Part shown: one piece after another, positions 26,266 to 35,182 of the stretch
How the letters are laid out: each line of letters begins with the position of its first letter
How positions within the stretch are numbered: the stretch's first letter is position 1
Notes under the pieces: model-generated
Told to the model about the DNA's origin: nothing
Databases searched by the model: none
Seen by the model: only the letters and a program-made list of their open reading frames with translations
Assembly: GCF_002738225.1 (NCBI RefSeq)
Contig: NZ_PEBQ01000144.1
Span: forward strand, 186,001 to 250,000
Source: Acetobacter pomorum
GTDB taxonomy: Bacteria; Pseudomonadota; Alphaproteobacteria; Acetobacterales; Acetobacteraceae
Length of the DNA stretch: 64,000 bases
Reading direction: 5' to 3'
Translations under genes and position numbers: made by a program

Positions 26266-28496
26266 TAGATTTTCTCGATAAAGGATGAAAGAAGACGTTT
26301 GGTGCCAACAGAATCAAAAGACACTTCAACATGGTGCCGATCTGCTGAAATCACGATACCTTCGCCAAAGCGGGGGTGGCGCACATGGTCGCCCAGTTGC
26401 AGAGCTGGTGCGGCCTCCAGCATGGGGTCTTTTCTACGGCGGGCAATAAGGGGGCCGTTATCAAATACGGATTCGGACAGGTTAAGCCCCTGCCGCTGGA
26501 ATGTGCTGCCTTCATCATGGCGCAGCACGTGCTCATCTGGCAGTTCATCCAGAAAGCGGCTGGGCATGGAGGGCTGCCAGTTGGCGTAAATACGCCGGCG
26601 GCCAGCATGAAAGATAATGGCCTCCTGCCGGGCACGTGTAATGCCCACATAAGCCAACCTGCGCTCTTCCTCCAACCCTTTCAGGCCGCCTTCATCCAGC
26701 GTGCGTTGGGAAGGGAAAACGCCTTCCTCCCATCCGGGCAGGAATACCGTATCAAACTCCAGCCCCTTGGCGCCGTGTAGCGTCATGATGGACAGGTAAT
26801 CATCCTGCCCGTTTTCATCATGATCCATAACAAGAGCAACGTGCTCCAGAAACTCGCCCAGAGTTCCAAAATCGGCCAGTGCGCGCGTCAGTTCTTTCAG
26901 GTTTTCCAACCGCCCCGGTGCATCGGGGGAGCGATCCTGCCGCCACATGTCCAGATACCCGCTTTCTTCCAGCAGGTGTTCTACGGCCACTACATGTCCT
27001 TCGCGCGCCAGAATATCGCGCGTGCTGGCAAAGGCTTCCATCAACTGGCGTAAATGGGCGGCAGATTTTCCTTTAAGGGCGTTATCTTCCAGCAGTTTTT
27101 CCGTGCCGCCTGTAAGGGGCAGGTTATTGGCGCGTGCTGCTGCATGTAGCTTTTGCAGCCCGGCCGGGCCAACACCACGTTTGGGCACGTTGATAATGCG
27201 TTCAAAAGCCAGATCATCCACTGGTTGGCTTAATACGCGCATATAGGCCAGTGCATCACGTATTTCTGCGCGTTCATAAAAACGCAGCCCGCCGACAATG
27301 CGGTAAGGCAGGCCCATTTGCATCAGGCGCTCTTCAAACGCGCGGGTTTGAAAGCCCGCACGTACCAGAATGGCCATTTCGTTCAGGGCATGACCTTGCC
27401 CGCGCAGTTTCTCGGCGTGTTCGCACACCATGCGGGCTTCTGTATCCGAATCCCAAACACCAGTGACGCTAACCTTTTTACCTTCTGCATCTTCTCGACC
27501 GGGGCGGAGTGTTTTGCCCAGCCGTTCGCTATTATGGGCAATAAGCCCTGCGGCAGCCCCCAGAATATGCCGGGTGGAGCGATAATTGCGTTCCAGCCGT
27601 ACAACCTTGGCGGAGGGGAAATCTTTTTCAAACCGCAGAATGTTTTCAACTTCCGCGCCGCGCCATGAGTAGATGGACTGATCATCATCCCCCACACAGC
27701 AGATATTGGCTGGGCCTTCGGCATGTTTGGCCAGCAGGCGCAGCCAGAGATACTGAATGGTGTTGGTATCCTGATACTCGTCCACCAGAATGTAACGGAA
27801 CAGGCGGTGATACTGGGCTAGCACATCTGGCCGTGTGCGCAGGATCTCGGTCACATGCAGCATCAGGTCACCAAAATCGCAGGCGTTTAGCTGCTTCAGG
27901 CGGGCCTGATACGCGGTGTAAATGGCGCGGGCATGGCCATTGGCAAAGTCCGAATCCTCGGTGGGGGTAATGCGCTCGGGGGTTAGCCCACGGTCTTTCC
28001 AGCGTTGGATCACGCCTAAAAGGCCCGGTGCTGGCCAACGTTTGATATCAATCTGCCACGGTGCCATCACCTGTTTAAGCAGGCGTAGCTGATCATCCGT
28101 ATCCAGAATGGTAAAACTTTGTGTCAGCCCCACATATTCCGCATGGCGGCGGAGCATACGCGCGCATAGGGCATGAAATGTGCCCAACCATAACCCTTCT
28201 GCCGGACTGCCCAAAAGCAGGCCGATACGCTCACGCATTTCGCGCGCAGCTTTATTGGTAAAGGTTACTGTCAGGATCTGCCACGGCTTGGCGCGGCCCG
28301 TAAGCAGGATATGCGCAAAGCGGGTGGTTAAAACCCGTGTTTTGCCTGTGCCAGCACCAGCCAGCACAAGCAGAGGGCCATCCGTTGTTTCAATAGCTGC
28401 GCGCTGTTCGGGGTTGAGACGAGCCAGATAACTGTCACCCGAGGCAGACGGAGATGAAAAAAGCGGGGCGGAGGGGTGTTCGGACGTATTCACCAT
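26265..28496 (-). CDS. ATP-dependent 3'-5' DNA helicase, UvrD/PcrA type
   Basis: Superfamily 1A helicase for DNA repair and replication-fork clearance. 743 residues. Motifs in order: Q motif LNPEQRAAIE, Walker A AGAGTGKTRVL, motif Ia TFTNKAAREMRERI, motif II LVDEYQDTN, motif III GDDDQSIYSWRGA, motif IV ERNYRST, motif V MTLHGAKGLEFDTVF, motif VI YVGITRARQ. The C-terminus has a small PcrA-like tail (LGDHVRHPRFGEGIVISADRHHVEVSF) that in PcrA contacts RNA polymerase. I call it PcrA/UvrD without choosing the name. Divergent from the radC pair. Confidence 0.95.
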   Translation of the reverse strand: MVNTSEHPSAPLFSSPSASGDSYLARLNPEQRAAIETTDGPLLVLAGAGTGKTRVLTTRFAHILLTGRAKPWQILTVTFTNKAAREMRERIGLLLGSPAEGLWLGTFHALCARMLRRHAEYVGLTQSFTILDTDDQLRLLKQVMAPWQIDIKRWPAPGLLGVIQRWKDRGLTPERITPTEDSDFANGHARAIYTAYQARLKQLNACDFGDLMLHVTEILRTRPDVLAQYHRLFRYILVDEYQDTNTIQYLWLRLLAKHAEGPANICCVGDDDQSIYSWRGAEVENILRFEKDFPSAKVVRLERNYRSTRHILGAAAGLIAHNSERLGKTLRPGREDAEGKKVSVTGVWDSDTEARMVCEHAEKLRGQGHALNEMAILVRAGFQTRAFEERLMQMGLPYRIVGGLRFYERAEIRDALAYMRVLSQPVDDLAFERIINVPKRGVGPAGLQKLHAAARANNLPLTGGTEKLLEDNALKGKSAAHLRQLMEAFASTRDILAREGHVVAVEHLLEESGYLDMWRQDRSPDAPGRLENLKELTRALADFGTLGEFLEHVALVMDHDENGQDDYLSIMTLHGAKGLEFDTVFLPGWEEGVFPSQRTLDEGGLKGLEEERRLAYVGITRARQEAIIFHAGRRRIYANWQPSMPSRFLDELPDEHVLRHDEGSTFQRQGLNLSESVFDNGPLIARRRKDPMLEAAPALQLGDHVRHPRFGEGIVISADRHHVEVSFDSVGTKRLLSSFIEKI

Positions 28497-28541
28497 GCCT
28501 TTATATAAGCATGTGCGCTTCAGGCCAAACGGAGCAATGGA

Positions 28542-29366
28542 ATGGAGAGACAGTCAGCGGGACAGAAAAGGCAAAAAAAGCCTGAGCATTCCGTTGCAAA
28601 GGCTGGCACAACCCAAGGTTGTCAATCTGCGCCTCAAGCTTCCATACCTGCTTTTGAAAGTACTGGCCCCACAGGGCATCGTAAACGCATGCGCCAGCGG
28701 GTAATGGCGCAGGGAGCCGCTGCTCTTGCTGATTATGAATTGCTGGAAATGCTGTTGTATGTTGGGGTTCCGCGTAAGGATACAAAGCCGCTGGCTAAAA
28801 GCCTTATCAATGCGTTTGGCTCTTTTCAGGCAGTTATAGAAGCAAAAGAAGAAGATCTGCGCCAGATTGGCGGTGTAACGCGCGCCAGTGCGGCATTATT
28901 ACAGAATGTGGCCCGCGTGGCAGACAGGTTGCCAGAAAATGGTGCAGAATCACGCCGTTTTTTGGGGAACTGGGACAGTATTTTAGAATATGCAGATGTG
29001 TATCTGGCGCATACGCCCAAAGGGCAGGTGCGGGCTTTGTTTCTGGATAGCCGTAACCAGTTGATTGCGGATGAAACTGTGCCGGCCTTTTTGCATGAAG
29101 ACAGCAGCCATGAAGCCATGGCCTGTATTCGGCATGCTGTGGCGCAGGTTTTGCAACGTGCACTGGCCTTGCATGCCTGCGCATTGGTAACTGTGGATCT
29201 GGTAGCGGAAGATCAAACGTTGGATGAAAGCCTTGCACAAAATGCACCATTTGTGCGGGAATTACAGCGGAGCGCCCCATTGTTGGCTGTGGAGGTGCAT
29301 GATCATATTGCTATAGGACGCGGAGAATGGCGCAGCTTTAATCACTCTGCAGGTTCAAAATCTTGA
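28542..29366 (+). CDS. RadC-family protein lacking the JAMM metal ligands
   Basis: First of two adjacent RadC paralogues, 274 residues. Residues about 45-130 form an intact RadC N-terminal helical domain with the helix-hairpin-helix-like GHRKRMRQRVMAQG, DYELLEMLLYVGVPRKDTKPLAKSL and IGGVTRASAALL. The C-terminal MPN/JAB domain is recognisable (VRALFLDSRNQLIADETV, VHDHIAIGRGEWRSF) but the metal motif HxHPSGDPxPSxxD is replaced by VDLVAEDQTLDES, so both His ligands are gone. It therefore cannot work as a JAMM metalloprotein. Its stop overlaps the next gene's start by 4 bases (ATGA). RadC's true role is unsettled. Confidence 0.85.
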   Translation: MERQSAGQKRQKKPEHSVAKAGTTQGCQSAPQASIPAFESTGPTGHRKRMRQRVMAQGAAALADYELLEMLLYVGVPRKDTKPLAKSLINAFGSFQAVIEAKEEDLRQIGGVTRASAALLQNVARVADRLPENGAESRRFLGNWDSILEYADVYLAHTPKGQVRALFLDSRNQLIADETVPAFLHEDSSHEAMACIRHAVAQVLQRALALHACALVTVDLVAEDQTLDESLAQNAPFVRELQRSAPLLAVEVHDHIAIGRGEWRSFNHSAGSKS

Positions 29367-30127
29367 AGCGTCCGCCCACAAAGTCAGAAAAAAATGCCAC
29401 CGGTCAATTTGCTGATGCTACACATTTCCGGCTGAATGTTGCAACTGCGCAAACCGTTCCATTTGCCGCCGAAATGCATGAGCGCGCAGAGCAGACGTTT
29501 CCGGGAGCAGAAGATACGGATTTTACCCTGTTATGCAGCCTTATATTGCAAGCGCAGCCCAGGAATATAAAAGCAAATGAACAGGCACAGAATTTATTGC
29601 AAGAATATGGAAGTCTGGCAGCAGTAATGGCTGCAGTAAGTTGGCAGGAAACAAGTAAAAGTATAAAAACTTTGCCAGAAGCTGTGCGTGTTCTGCTTAT
29701 GCTGGTGCGTGAATCCGGGTTGCGTATCCAGCGTGCAAGATTGCAACATTCCGGCATATTGGCAGAACAACAACAGCTGTATGCTTATTTGCGGGCCATA
29801 ATGGGGCCGGAAAAGCGCGAGCAAGTGCGTGTTCTTTTTCTAAATGACCAGCATCAACTTCTGGCTGACGATATTATGGGGCAGGGTACCGTAGACCATA
29901 CTCCCGTTTACCCGCGGGAAATTGTAGCCCGCGCGCTACAATTAAAGGCAACCCTGTTGGTATTGGTGCATAACCACCCCAGCGGTGACCCAACACCTTC
30001 AGCCGATGATGTAGTGATGACAAACCAAATCTGTGGGGCGGCAAAAATTATGAATATCCATGTTTGGGATCATATCATTGTTGCCGGAGAAAAGCTGTTG
30101 AGCATGCGTGAAGCAGGGTTTTTGTAA
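29363..30127 (+). CDS. radC: RadC-family protein with intact JAMM motif
   Basis: Second RadC paralogue, 254 residues, coupled to the first by a 4-base overlap. The C-terminal JAB domain is complete: VRVLFLNDQHQLLADDIMGQGTVDHTPVYPREIV, the metal motif VHNHPSGDPTPSADD, and a final WDHIIVAGEKLLSMREAGFL. The N-terminal half is eroded: only traces of the RadC helical domain remain (about residues 50-130) and the helix-hairpin-helix motif is not recognisable. The two genes thus keep complementary halves, suggesting that their products act together. The usual RadC label of DNA repair is not well supported experimentally. Confidence 0.88.
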   Translation: MKRPPTKSEKNATGQFADATHFRLNVATAQTVPFAAEMHERAEQTFPGAEDTDFTLLCSLILQAQPRNIKANEQAQNLLQEYGSLAAVMAAVSWQETSKSIKTLPEAVRVLLMLVRESGLRIQRARLQHSGILAEQQQLYAYLRAIMGPEKREQVRVLFLNDQHQLLADDIMGQGTVDHTPVYPREIVARALQLKATLLVLVHNHPSGDPTPSADDVVMTNQICGAAKIMNIHVWDHIIVAGEKLLSMREAGFL

Positions 30128-30143
30128 GTATCTGCTTCACGCA
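30105..30143. terminator. 12-base-pair inverted repeat at the radC / purK junction
   Basis: TGCGTGAAGCAG (30105-30116) and CTGCTTCACGCA (30132-30143) are perfect complements around a 15-base loop; the left arm is inside the last codons of radC. It lies between convergent genes and is probably a terminator or 3'-end stabiliser, although there is no strong T-run. Confidence 0.5.
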
Positions 30144-30148
30144 GTGCC

Positions 30149-31324
30149 TTAACTGGCAGATGTCTCTTCTTCCACAGCGGCCGTTTTGGTGGCCAATGGG
30201 CCCAAGGCATCCTGAATACCCAAATTGCCTGGCAGCGCACCGTAGGGGAACAGAACATTTACATGCCCCATTTTACGGCCCACTCTGGCTTCTGCCTTGC
30301 CATATAGATGTGGAATAAAGCCCTGCGTGGCCATAATTTGCGGCAGCAGCGCCATATCTTCCGGCCCGACCAGATTTTTCATGATCGCATCAGAATGGCG
30401 CACAGCGTGTGGCAAAGGCAGCCCCGCAACTGCACGGATATGCATGTCAAATTGGTCCTGCGGGCAGGCATTCATGGTCCAATGACCAGAATTATGGGGG
30501 CGCGGGGCCATTTCATTCACCAGCAGGTTGCCGGTGCGATCAACAAACATTTCAACGCCCAGAATACCAACCAGCTCCAGCTTTTCTGCAATGGTGGTGG
30601 CTAGTTTTATGGCCTGCGTGGCAATATCTGGGTCAATGGGGGCGGGGGCTAATGTCAGATCCAGAATACCGTTCCAGTGCCGGTTCAGGGCCGGGTCAAA
30701 GCACCTTACCGTGCCATCTGCACCACGCGCCACCATAACACTAATCTCGCAGGCAAAATCCACCATACCTTCTGCAACCAGAGGATGTGGTGCCAGAGCG
30801 TTGAAAGCCTCTTCCAGATCATGGATGTGATGCACACGGCGCTGGCCTTTGCCATCATATCCATTGCGAGTGGTTTTGAGAATCAGCGGCAAACCCACTT
30901 TTTCTGCGGCTTCGTGTAGCGTTTTGACATCGGTAACCGGATGCCATGGCGCGAGCGGAATACCCGCAGAAGCAAAAAAAGTTTTTTCTGCCAACCGGTC
31001 CTGACTGATGCGCAGAATATGCCCCGAAGGATGAACAGGGCAGTGTTTGGCTAGGCGGTCCAGTGCATCTGCGCTGATGTTTTCAAATTCAAAGGTAACA
31101 ACATCAACAGCGCGGGCAAAGGCATCCAGTGCTGTCGGGTCATCATACTTGCCGCATGTTACGGAGTGAGAGACCTGAGCCGCCGGGCCGTTGGCCTCTG
31201 GCGTAAGAATATGCGTGCGAAAACCAAGGCGCGCGGCAGCAACAGCAGACATGCGGCCAAGCTGGCCCCCCCCCACAATGCCGATAACGGCATTGGGCTT
31301 AAGCGGAGAATGTAAAGAGGTCAT
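30149..31324 (-). CDS. purK: 5-(carboxyamino)imidazole ribonucleotide synthase
   Basis: ATP-grasp enzyme making N5-CAIR from AIR and bicarbonate in purine synthesis. 391 residues: N-terminal [22 protein letters not shown], the ATP-grasp core with [16 protein letters not shown] and [33 protein letters not shown], and [15 protein letters not shown]. Its ATG overlaps the stop of purE by 4 bases, so the two consecutive steps are coupled. Confidence 0.97.
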   Translation of the reverse strand: MTSLHSPLKPNAVIGIVGGGQLGRMSAVAAARLGFRTHILTPEANGPAAQVSHSVTCGKYDDPTALDAFARAVDVVTFEFENISADALDRLAKHCPVHPSGHILRISQDRLAEKTFFASAGIPLAPWHPVTDVKTLHEAAEKVGLPLILKTTRNGYDGKGQRRVHHIHDLEEAFNALAPHPLVAEGMVDFACEISVMVARGADGTVRCFDPALNRHWNGILDLTLAPAPIDPDIATQAIKLATTIAEKLELVGILGVEMFVDRTGNLLVNEMAPRPHNSGHWTMNACPQDQFDMHIRAVAGLPLPHAVRHSDAIMKNLVGPEDMALLPQIMATQGFIPHLYGKAEARVGRKMGHVNVLFPYGALPGNLGIQDALGPLATKTAAVEEETSAS

Positions 31325-31869
31325 TTATCTTCGGTAATGGGAGAGTTGGGGACAGAGGCCGTCTGCAATGCGCGCCATGTTTCAAGGCGTGCGGCAAGGG
31401 CCGGGTTATGCAGTGCAAGAATGGAGGCGGCCAGCAAGGCGGCATTTTTGGCGCCGGATGCCCCAATAGCCAAAGTGCCCACAGGCACGCCGCCGGGCAT
31501 CTGCACAATGGAAAGCAGGCTGTCCATGCCTTTAAGAGCGCGAGATTCTACCGGAACACCCAGCACGGGCAGGCGTGTCCATGCCGCGCACATACCCGGC
31601 AGATGCGCAGCTCCACCAGCTCCGGCAATAATCACATCCAGGCCGCGTTCGGCTGCCGTACGCGCATAATCCGCCAACCGGTCTGGAGTACGATGTGCTG
31701 AAACAATGAGGGTTTCATGCGGAATTTCCAGCTCTGTCAGCAATGCGTCTGCATGGCGCATGGTTTCCCAGTCTGACTGGCTGCCCATGATAATGCCCAC
31801 AACGGGGGCAGAGGCTGCTTTATCTTCTAAAGCACTGGAAGCAGAGGGCAGGGGGGCGGTTTCGCTCAC
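31321..31869 (-). CDS. purE: 5-(carboxyamino)imidazole ribonucleotide mutase
   Basis: Class I PurE, converting N5-CAIR into 4-CAIR. 182 residues from a GTG start. Signatures: [26 protein letters not shown] with the active-site His, [13 protein letters not shown], and [26 protein letters not shown] Pro/Ala-rich N-terminal extension of about 23 residues precedes the core. Coupled to purK downstream. Confidence 0.97.
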   Translation of the reverse strand: MSETAPLPSASSALEDKAASAPVVGIIMGSQSDWETMRHADALLTELEIPHETLIVSAHRTPDRLADYARTAAERGLDVIIAGAGGAAHLPGMCAAWTRLPVLGVPVESRALKGMDSLLSIVQMPGGVPVGTLAIGASGAKNAALLAASILALHNPALAARLETWRALQTASVPNSPITEDK

Positions 31870-31912
31870 GGTGGGTATCTATCCGGTTTTTTAAAGTCTG
31901 TAACGGAGAGGT

Positions 31913-32119
31913 TCAGGCAATGTCATCAGGGATCAGAAGGCTTTCAACCTTGGTAATCTGATCTTTTAACAGAAGTTTACGTTTTTTCAGCCGCTGGAGA
32001 TAGAGTTGGTCAATAAAAGTGGTTTCATGCGCCATGCGGTTGATAACCGTATCCAGATCTCTGTGTTCACTCCGGAGTTCATGCAGTTGGGCAAGCAGTA
32101 AATCGCGATCTCGCAGCAT
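31913..32119 (-). CDS. DUF465 / YdcH-family small protein
   Basis: A 68-residue, highly charged helical protein (LLAQLHELRSEHRDLDTVI, FIDQLYLQRLKKRKLLLKDQI) matching the YdcH/DUF465 family, whose role is unknown. It starts 43 bases upstream of the purE gene on the same strand, so it may be in the purEK transcript. A second DUF465-like gene is divergently placed at 32358. Confidence 0.8.
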   Translation of the reverse strand: MLRDRDLLLAQLHELRSEHRDLDTVINRMAHETTFIDQLYLQRLKKRKLLLKDQITKVESLLIPDDIA

Positions 32120-32357
32120 GATGTCCTGTCTCCTTCACCATTGGTGCGGAATCGTGCGCCGGGTGTGGCGGCCCGCAAAGTGAATAGCATGCCCGAAGCA
32201 GTGTTTACCATGTAAGGCCCGGACGCCAGCCAGGATTACAAAAAAACTTCCATGCTCAGGCTGCATACCAGAAGGGCACGATATATGAAATTAACATGAA
32301 CTTTCTTGACCTCGGTACGTTAGCGTTGACGGGTCATCAATCGAGTGGAGGCCACAA

Positions 32358-32522
32358 ATGACACGCCTTTCAAGGATCGAAAGTCTTAAAACGCGCCATT
32401 TCCGTATTGATCAGAAAATTATGAGCGAAGGCGGACGCCCCAGACCGGACGCGCGCGTGTTGATGTGCCTGAAACTTCAGAAATTGCGAATTAAGGAAGA
32501 AATAGAGCGTCTTTCAACCTGA
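32358..32522 (+). CDS. Second small DUF465-like protein (54 residues)
   Basis: A 54-residue ORF starting MTRLSRIESLKTRHFRIDQ and ending KEEIERLST, with GGAGG seven bases before the ATG. The pattern of a helix, a short turn rich in Pro/Arg, and a basic second helix (LMCLKLQKLRIKEEIERL) is that of the DUF465/YdcH family. It is followed by a bidirectional terminator, and its gene is transcribed away from the other DUF465 gene at 31913-32119. Confidence 0.7.
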   Translation: MTRLSRIESLKTRHFRIDQKIMSEGGRPRPDARVLMCLKLQKLRIKEEIERLST

Positions 32523-32547
32523 TATTCAATTTGGCACACTGAACATT

Positions 32548-32582
32548 TCTGAGGCAGAAAACGATTGTTTTTCTGCCTCAGA
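32548..32582. terminator. Bidirectional terminator between the 54-residue gene and the TrcR-like gene
   Basis: TCTGAGGCAGAAA pairs with TTTCTGCCTCAGA around a short loop between convergent stop codons; A- and T-rich inner ends serve both strands. Confidence 0.8.
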
Positions 32583-32594
32583 CTATAACGCGGT

Positions 32595-33185
32595 TTATTC
32601 TTCAGAAATACTAAAGCTTTCCACGTCTGTAACAGGTGCAGGAATTTCCTGCCCTTCACGTTCCAGACGCATATTGGCTTCATGCACGGCAGCGTTCAGG
32701 TCTGTCTGGCTGCACAGCCCCACTGTTACCGGATCACGCGGTTTGATGTTGGGGGTGTTCCAGTGCTGCTTGTTGCGCACTTTTGCAATGGTATCTTTGG
32801 TGGTGCCAAGAAGCTTGACAATCTGCTGATCGCTCAGCTGCGGATAGTTGCGTAGCAGAAAAGCAATGCCATCTGGACGATCATGACGCTTGGCAACAGG
32901 CGTATAACGCGCCCCTTTGGAGCGGCGGCGTACAGGATTGTTGGTTGGCAGAATTTTCAGCCGTGCGTTGGGGTCTTTCTCACAACGCTGGATTTCTTCC
33001 TGCTTGAGCTGATGATTCGCAATCGGATCATAACCGACAATGCCATGTGCCACTTCGCCATCTGCAATGGCCTGCACTTCCAACGGGTGCATACCGCAAA
33101 AAGCGGCAATCTGTTCAAAACTGAGCGCTGTTTTTTCAATCAGCCACACAGCGGTTGCTTTGGGCATTAACGGTAGGGTCGTCAT
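32595..33185 (-). CDS. DUF1013 / TrcR-type cell-cycle transcriptional regulator
   Basis: A 196-residue protein of the DUF1013 family, found in Alphaproteobacteria and called TrcR in Caulobacter, where it associates with transcription. Signatures: MPKATAVWLIEKTALSFEQIAAFCGMH at the N-terminus, VAHGIVGYDPIANHQLKQEEIQRCEKDP, and a helix-turn-helix-like DQQIVKLLGTTKDTIAKVRNKQHWN. The ATG at 33185 follows AGGA; the longer upstream frame in GC-rich DNA is not used by homologues. Strong lineage marker for Alphaproteobacteria. Confidence 0.85.
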   Translation of the reverse strand: MTTLPLMPKATAVWLIEKTALSFEQIAAFCGMHPLEVQAIADGEVAHGIVGYDPIANHQLKQEEIQRCEKDPNARLKILPTNNPVRRRSKGARYTPVAKRHDRPDGIAFLLRNYPQLSDQQIVKLLGTTKDTIAKVRNKQHWNTPNIKPRDPVTVGLCSQTDLNAAVHEANMRLEREGQEIPAPVTDVESFSISEE

Positions 33186-33362
33186 GGTTTTGTATTCCTG
33201 TCGTCGGGCGGCGCTTGCGCAGGCACCGGGAACTTGACGGCCCGGAACGTGTTCCGCAGGCCTGCGTGCCTGCCGGCGCGCATCTGTGCCACGATATGGG
33301 GGGAGTGGCTGCTTCAGGTCAAGCCGCAATGCACACAACACCTACATTCTGCACAAATAAAA

Positions 33363-33388
33363 TAAGGGGAAGCCGCAGCTTCCCCTTA
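33363..33388 (-). terminator. Intrinsic terminator after the small heat-shock gene
   Basis: TAAGGGGAAGC and GCTTCCCCTTA pair around CGCA; on the minus strand the stem is followed by the T-rich TTTTATTTG. Confidence 0.85.
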
Positions 33389-33425
33389 CCTTGCCAATAT
33401 ATGGTTTATGCGCACTGTGCCGTTA

Positions 33426-33932
33426 TCAGGCCGCTGTAGCTATGCTTTGCGGGGCCTGCGGTTGTGTCGGCTGTTGGGCAGCGGAAACCACGGTATGTTC
33501 CGCAGGTGTGGAATTGACGGTTTTAACCGGAATGCGGCGCGGTTTGAGTGCATCGGGAATAATTTGTTGCACAGTAATACGGAGCAAGCCGTTGTTCATT
33601 TCCGCGCCGGTCACTTCAACATGATCTGCCAGTGCAAAACGGCGCTCAAACGCGCGGCGTGCAATACCACGATGCAAGATTTCGCCTTCATCCTGCGGTG
33701 TGGTGACACGGCCAGAAACAACAAGCGTGTTATCCTGCACAATCAATTCAATATCATCCGGCCCAAAGCCAGCTATCGCCATTGTCAGCGTGTACCGATC
33801 ATTTCCCGTTTTAGCGATATCATAAGGAGGGAAGCTGGAATTGCCGGGAGACCGGGCAGCGCTATCCATCACCTGTGCCAGGCGGTCAAACCCAATTGCA
33901 GTACGCAGCAGCGGTGTAAAATCGTAACTCAT
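33426..33932 (-). CDS. Small heat-shock protein (Hsp20/IbpA family)
   Basis: ATP-independent holdase that binds unfolded proteins. 168 residues: N-terminal MSYDFTPLLRTAIGFDRLAQ typical of IbpA-like proteins, an alpha-crystallin domain (YTLTMAIAGFGPDDIELIVQDNTLVVSGR to NGLLRITVQQIIPDALKPRRIPV) with the IxI-like IPV, and a Pro/Gln-rich tail. The ATG has AGGAGG seven bases upstream, and this ribosome site is buried in a ROSE-like RNA hairpin, so translation is probably heat-controlled. Confidence 0.93.
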   Translation of the reverse strand: MSYDFTPLLRTAIGFDRLAQVMDSAARSPGNSSFPPYDIAKTGNDRYTLTMAIAGFGPDDIELIVQDNTLVVSGRVTTPQDEGEILHRGIARRAFERRFALADHVEVTGAEMNNGLLRITVQQIIPDALKPRRIPVKTVNSTPAEHTVVSAAQQPTQPQAPQSIATAA

Positions 33933-33935
33933 GTA

Positions 33936-34030
33936 AGAACCTCCTCGTTCAGCAAGGTTCTGCCGGTTTTGCCAAGACCCCCGAAGGCAATCTGCCCGGC
34001 AGCGTTGTTTGGCGGAAACCCCATATACGG
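33936..34030 (-). promoter_or_regulatory. ROSE-like RNA thermometer before the small heat-shock gene
   Basis: In the 5' leader, AGAACCTTGCT (33961 down to 33951) pairs with AGGAGGTTCT (33945 down to 33936), which contains the ribosome site. One G in UUGCU is left bulged, as in the ROSE motif U(U/C)GCU opposite AGGA. Further upstream GCCGG/CCGGC and TTGCC/GGCAA can form the extra helices typical of ROSE leaders. ROSE elements are known before small heat-shock genes in Alphaproteobacteria. Structure seen by eye; melting not tested. Confidence 0.7.
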
Positions 34031-34054
34031 GCATTTCCATCCCTCTGAACGTGG

Positions 34055-34089
34055 AAAGCCCCGCACTCTTTTTCAAGAGGCGGGGCTTT
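34055..34089 (-). terminator. Intrinsic terminator after rpmE
   Basis: AAAGCCCCGC pairs with GCGGGGCTTT, extended by an inner CTCTT/AAGAG stem. It lies 25 bases after the rpmE stop and before the small heat-shock leader. Confidence 0.75.
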
Positions 34090-34114
34090 TGAACCTGCGT
34101 AAAGAACTGAAAAA

Positions 34115-34345
34115 TCAGCCTTTCTTGCGGGTGCCAATACCAGCAAAACGCTTGTTGAACTTGGCAACCTGGCCCCCGGTATCCAGCATACGCTGCACGC
34201 CTGTCCATGCTGGGTGAGACTTGGGGTCAACATCCAGACGGAGTGTGTCGCCAGCCTTGCCATAGCAGGAATGCGTCTTGAATTCCGTGCCATCGGTCAT
34301 GACAACATTGATTTCGTGATAATCGGGGTGAATGCCGGGTTTCAT
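34115..34345 (-). CDS. rpmE: 50S ribosomal protein L31 (zinc-free form)
   Basis: 76-residue L31: [19 protein letters not shown], a middle [12 protein letters not shown], and the conserved [16 protein letters not shown]. The zinc-binding CxxC seen in type A L31 is absent (only one Cys, in HSCYGKAG). The ATG at 34345 is preceded by GAACCAG; the upstream frame extension is not needed. Monocistronic with its own terminator. Confidence 0.95.
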   Translation of the reverse strand: MKPGIHPDYHEINVVMTDGTEFKTHSCYGKAGDTLRLDVDPKSHPAWTGVQRMLDTGGQVAKFNKRFAGIGTRKKG

Positions 34346-34635
34346 GAAACTGGTTCTTTCGTTACAGCAGAAAGGGCCCGATACCGACCGGGCCAAGAGT
34401 GCCGTGCATATAAACGAAATGCGTGTGTTGGATCAACCGTTCATTTTGTTTTGCTTGGCAAGATGAAGATACGCCGCAAATAAATGGCCAATTACACCGT
34501 TTGTGCTGCATTTGTGCTACAGAACGCATGAAATATTAAGAAAAGTCTATCCATTTGGATACTATGGGCTTGAGAGCGCAGCGCTAAAACGGCTAATTCA
34601 GGGCAGTATTTCCCAGTATTTACAGGATTTTTTGT

Positions 34636-35115
34636 ATGGCTGACCTTAAGTCTCACGTCCATGCCCCAGGTTGGGTGGGCGAATTCCGGGCATTCATTAT
34701 GCGCGGTAATGTTGTTGATCTGGCTGTTGGTGTTATTATTGGTGCTGCGTTTACATCAATTGTAAACAGCTTGGTAAAAGACATTTTCAACCCACTTATT
34801 GGCCTTCTTATTGGCGGGATTGATTTTTCCAACCTGTTTATCACCCTTAAAGGCCCGCATCTGGCCACTCTGGCAGAAGCCCAGAAAGCCGGTGCCGTTA
34901 CGCTGAACATTGGCCTGTTCCTGAACGCTGTAATCCAGTTTCTGATTGTGGCCATGGCCATTTTCTGGATGGTAAAAGCTCTGACACGCCTGCATGTGCG
35001 TGAAGATGAACAGCCCAAGGCACCGCCGCCGCCCTCCAAAACCGAAGTTCTGCTTGAGCAGATTCGTGATGAACTGGCAGCCAACAATAAAGATCAGGCT
35101 CCACATCAGGGCTAA
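34636..35115 (+). CDS. mscL: Large-conductance mechanosensitive channel
   Basis: Homopentameric emergency valve of the inner membrane. 159 residues: N-terminal helix and TM1 GEFRAFIMRGNVVDLAVGVIIGAAFTSIVNSLVKDIFNPLIG, a periplasmic loop, TM2 IGLFLNAVIQFLIVAMAIFWMV, and a cytoplasmic C-terminal helical bundle after a Pro-rich linker (APPPPSKTEVLLEQIRDELA). Slightly longer than E. coli MscL. Divergent from rpmE, with about 290 bases between them. Confidence 0.97.
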   Translation: MADLKSHVHAPGWVGEFRAFIMRGNVVDLAVGVIIGAAFTSIVNSLVKDIFNPLIGLLIGGIDFSNLFITLKGPHLATLAEAQKAGAVTLNIGLFLNAVIQFLIVAMAIFWMVKALTRLHVREDEQPKAPPPPSKTEVLLEQIRDELAANNKDQAPHQG

Positions 35116-35182
35116 TCCGCCTTGCATGTGCCACCATAACTATAAAATGGTGGGTGTGTGATCTGTTTCCGGAAAGTAGGAT

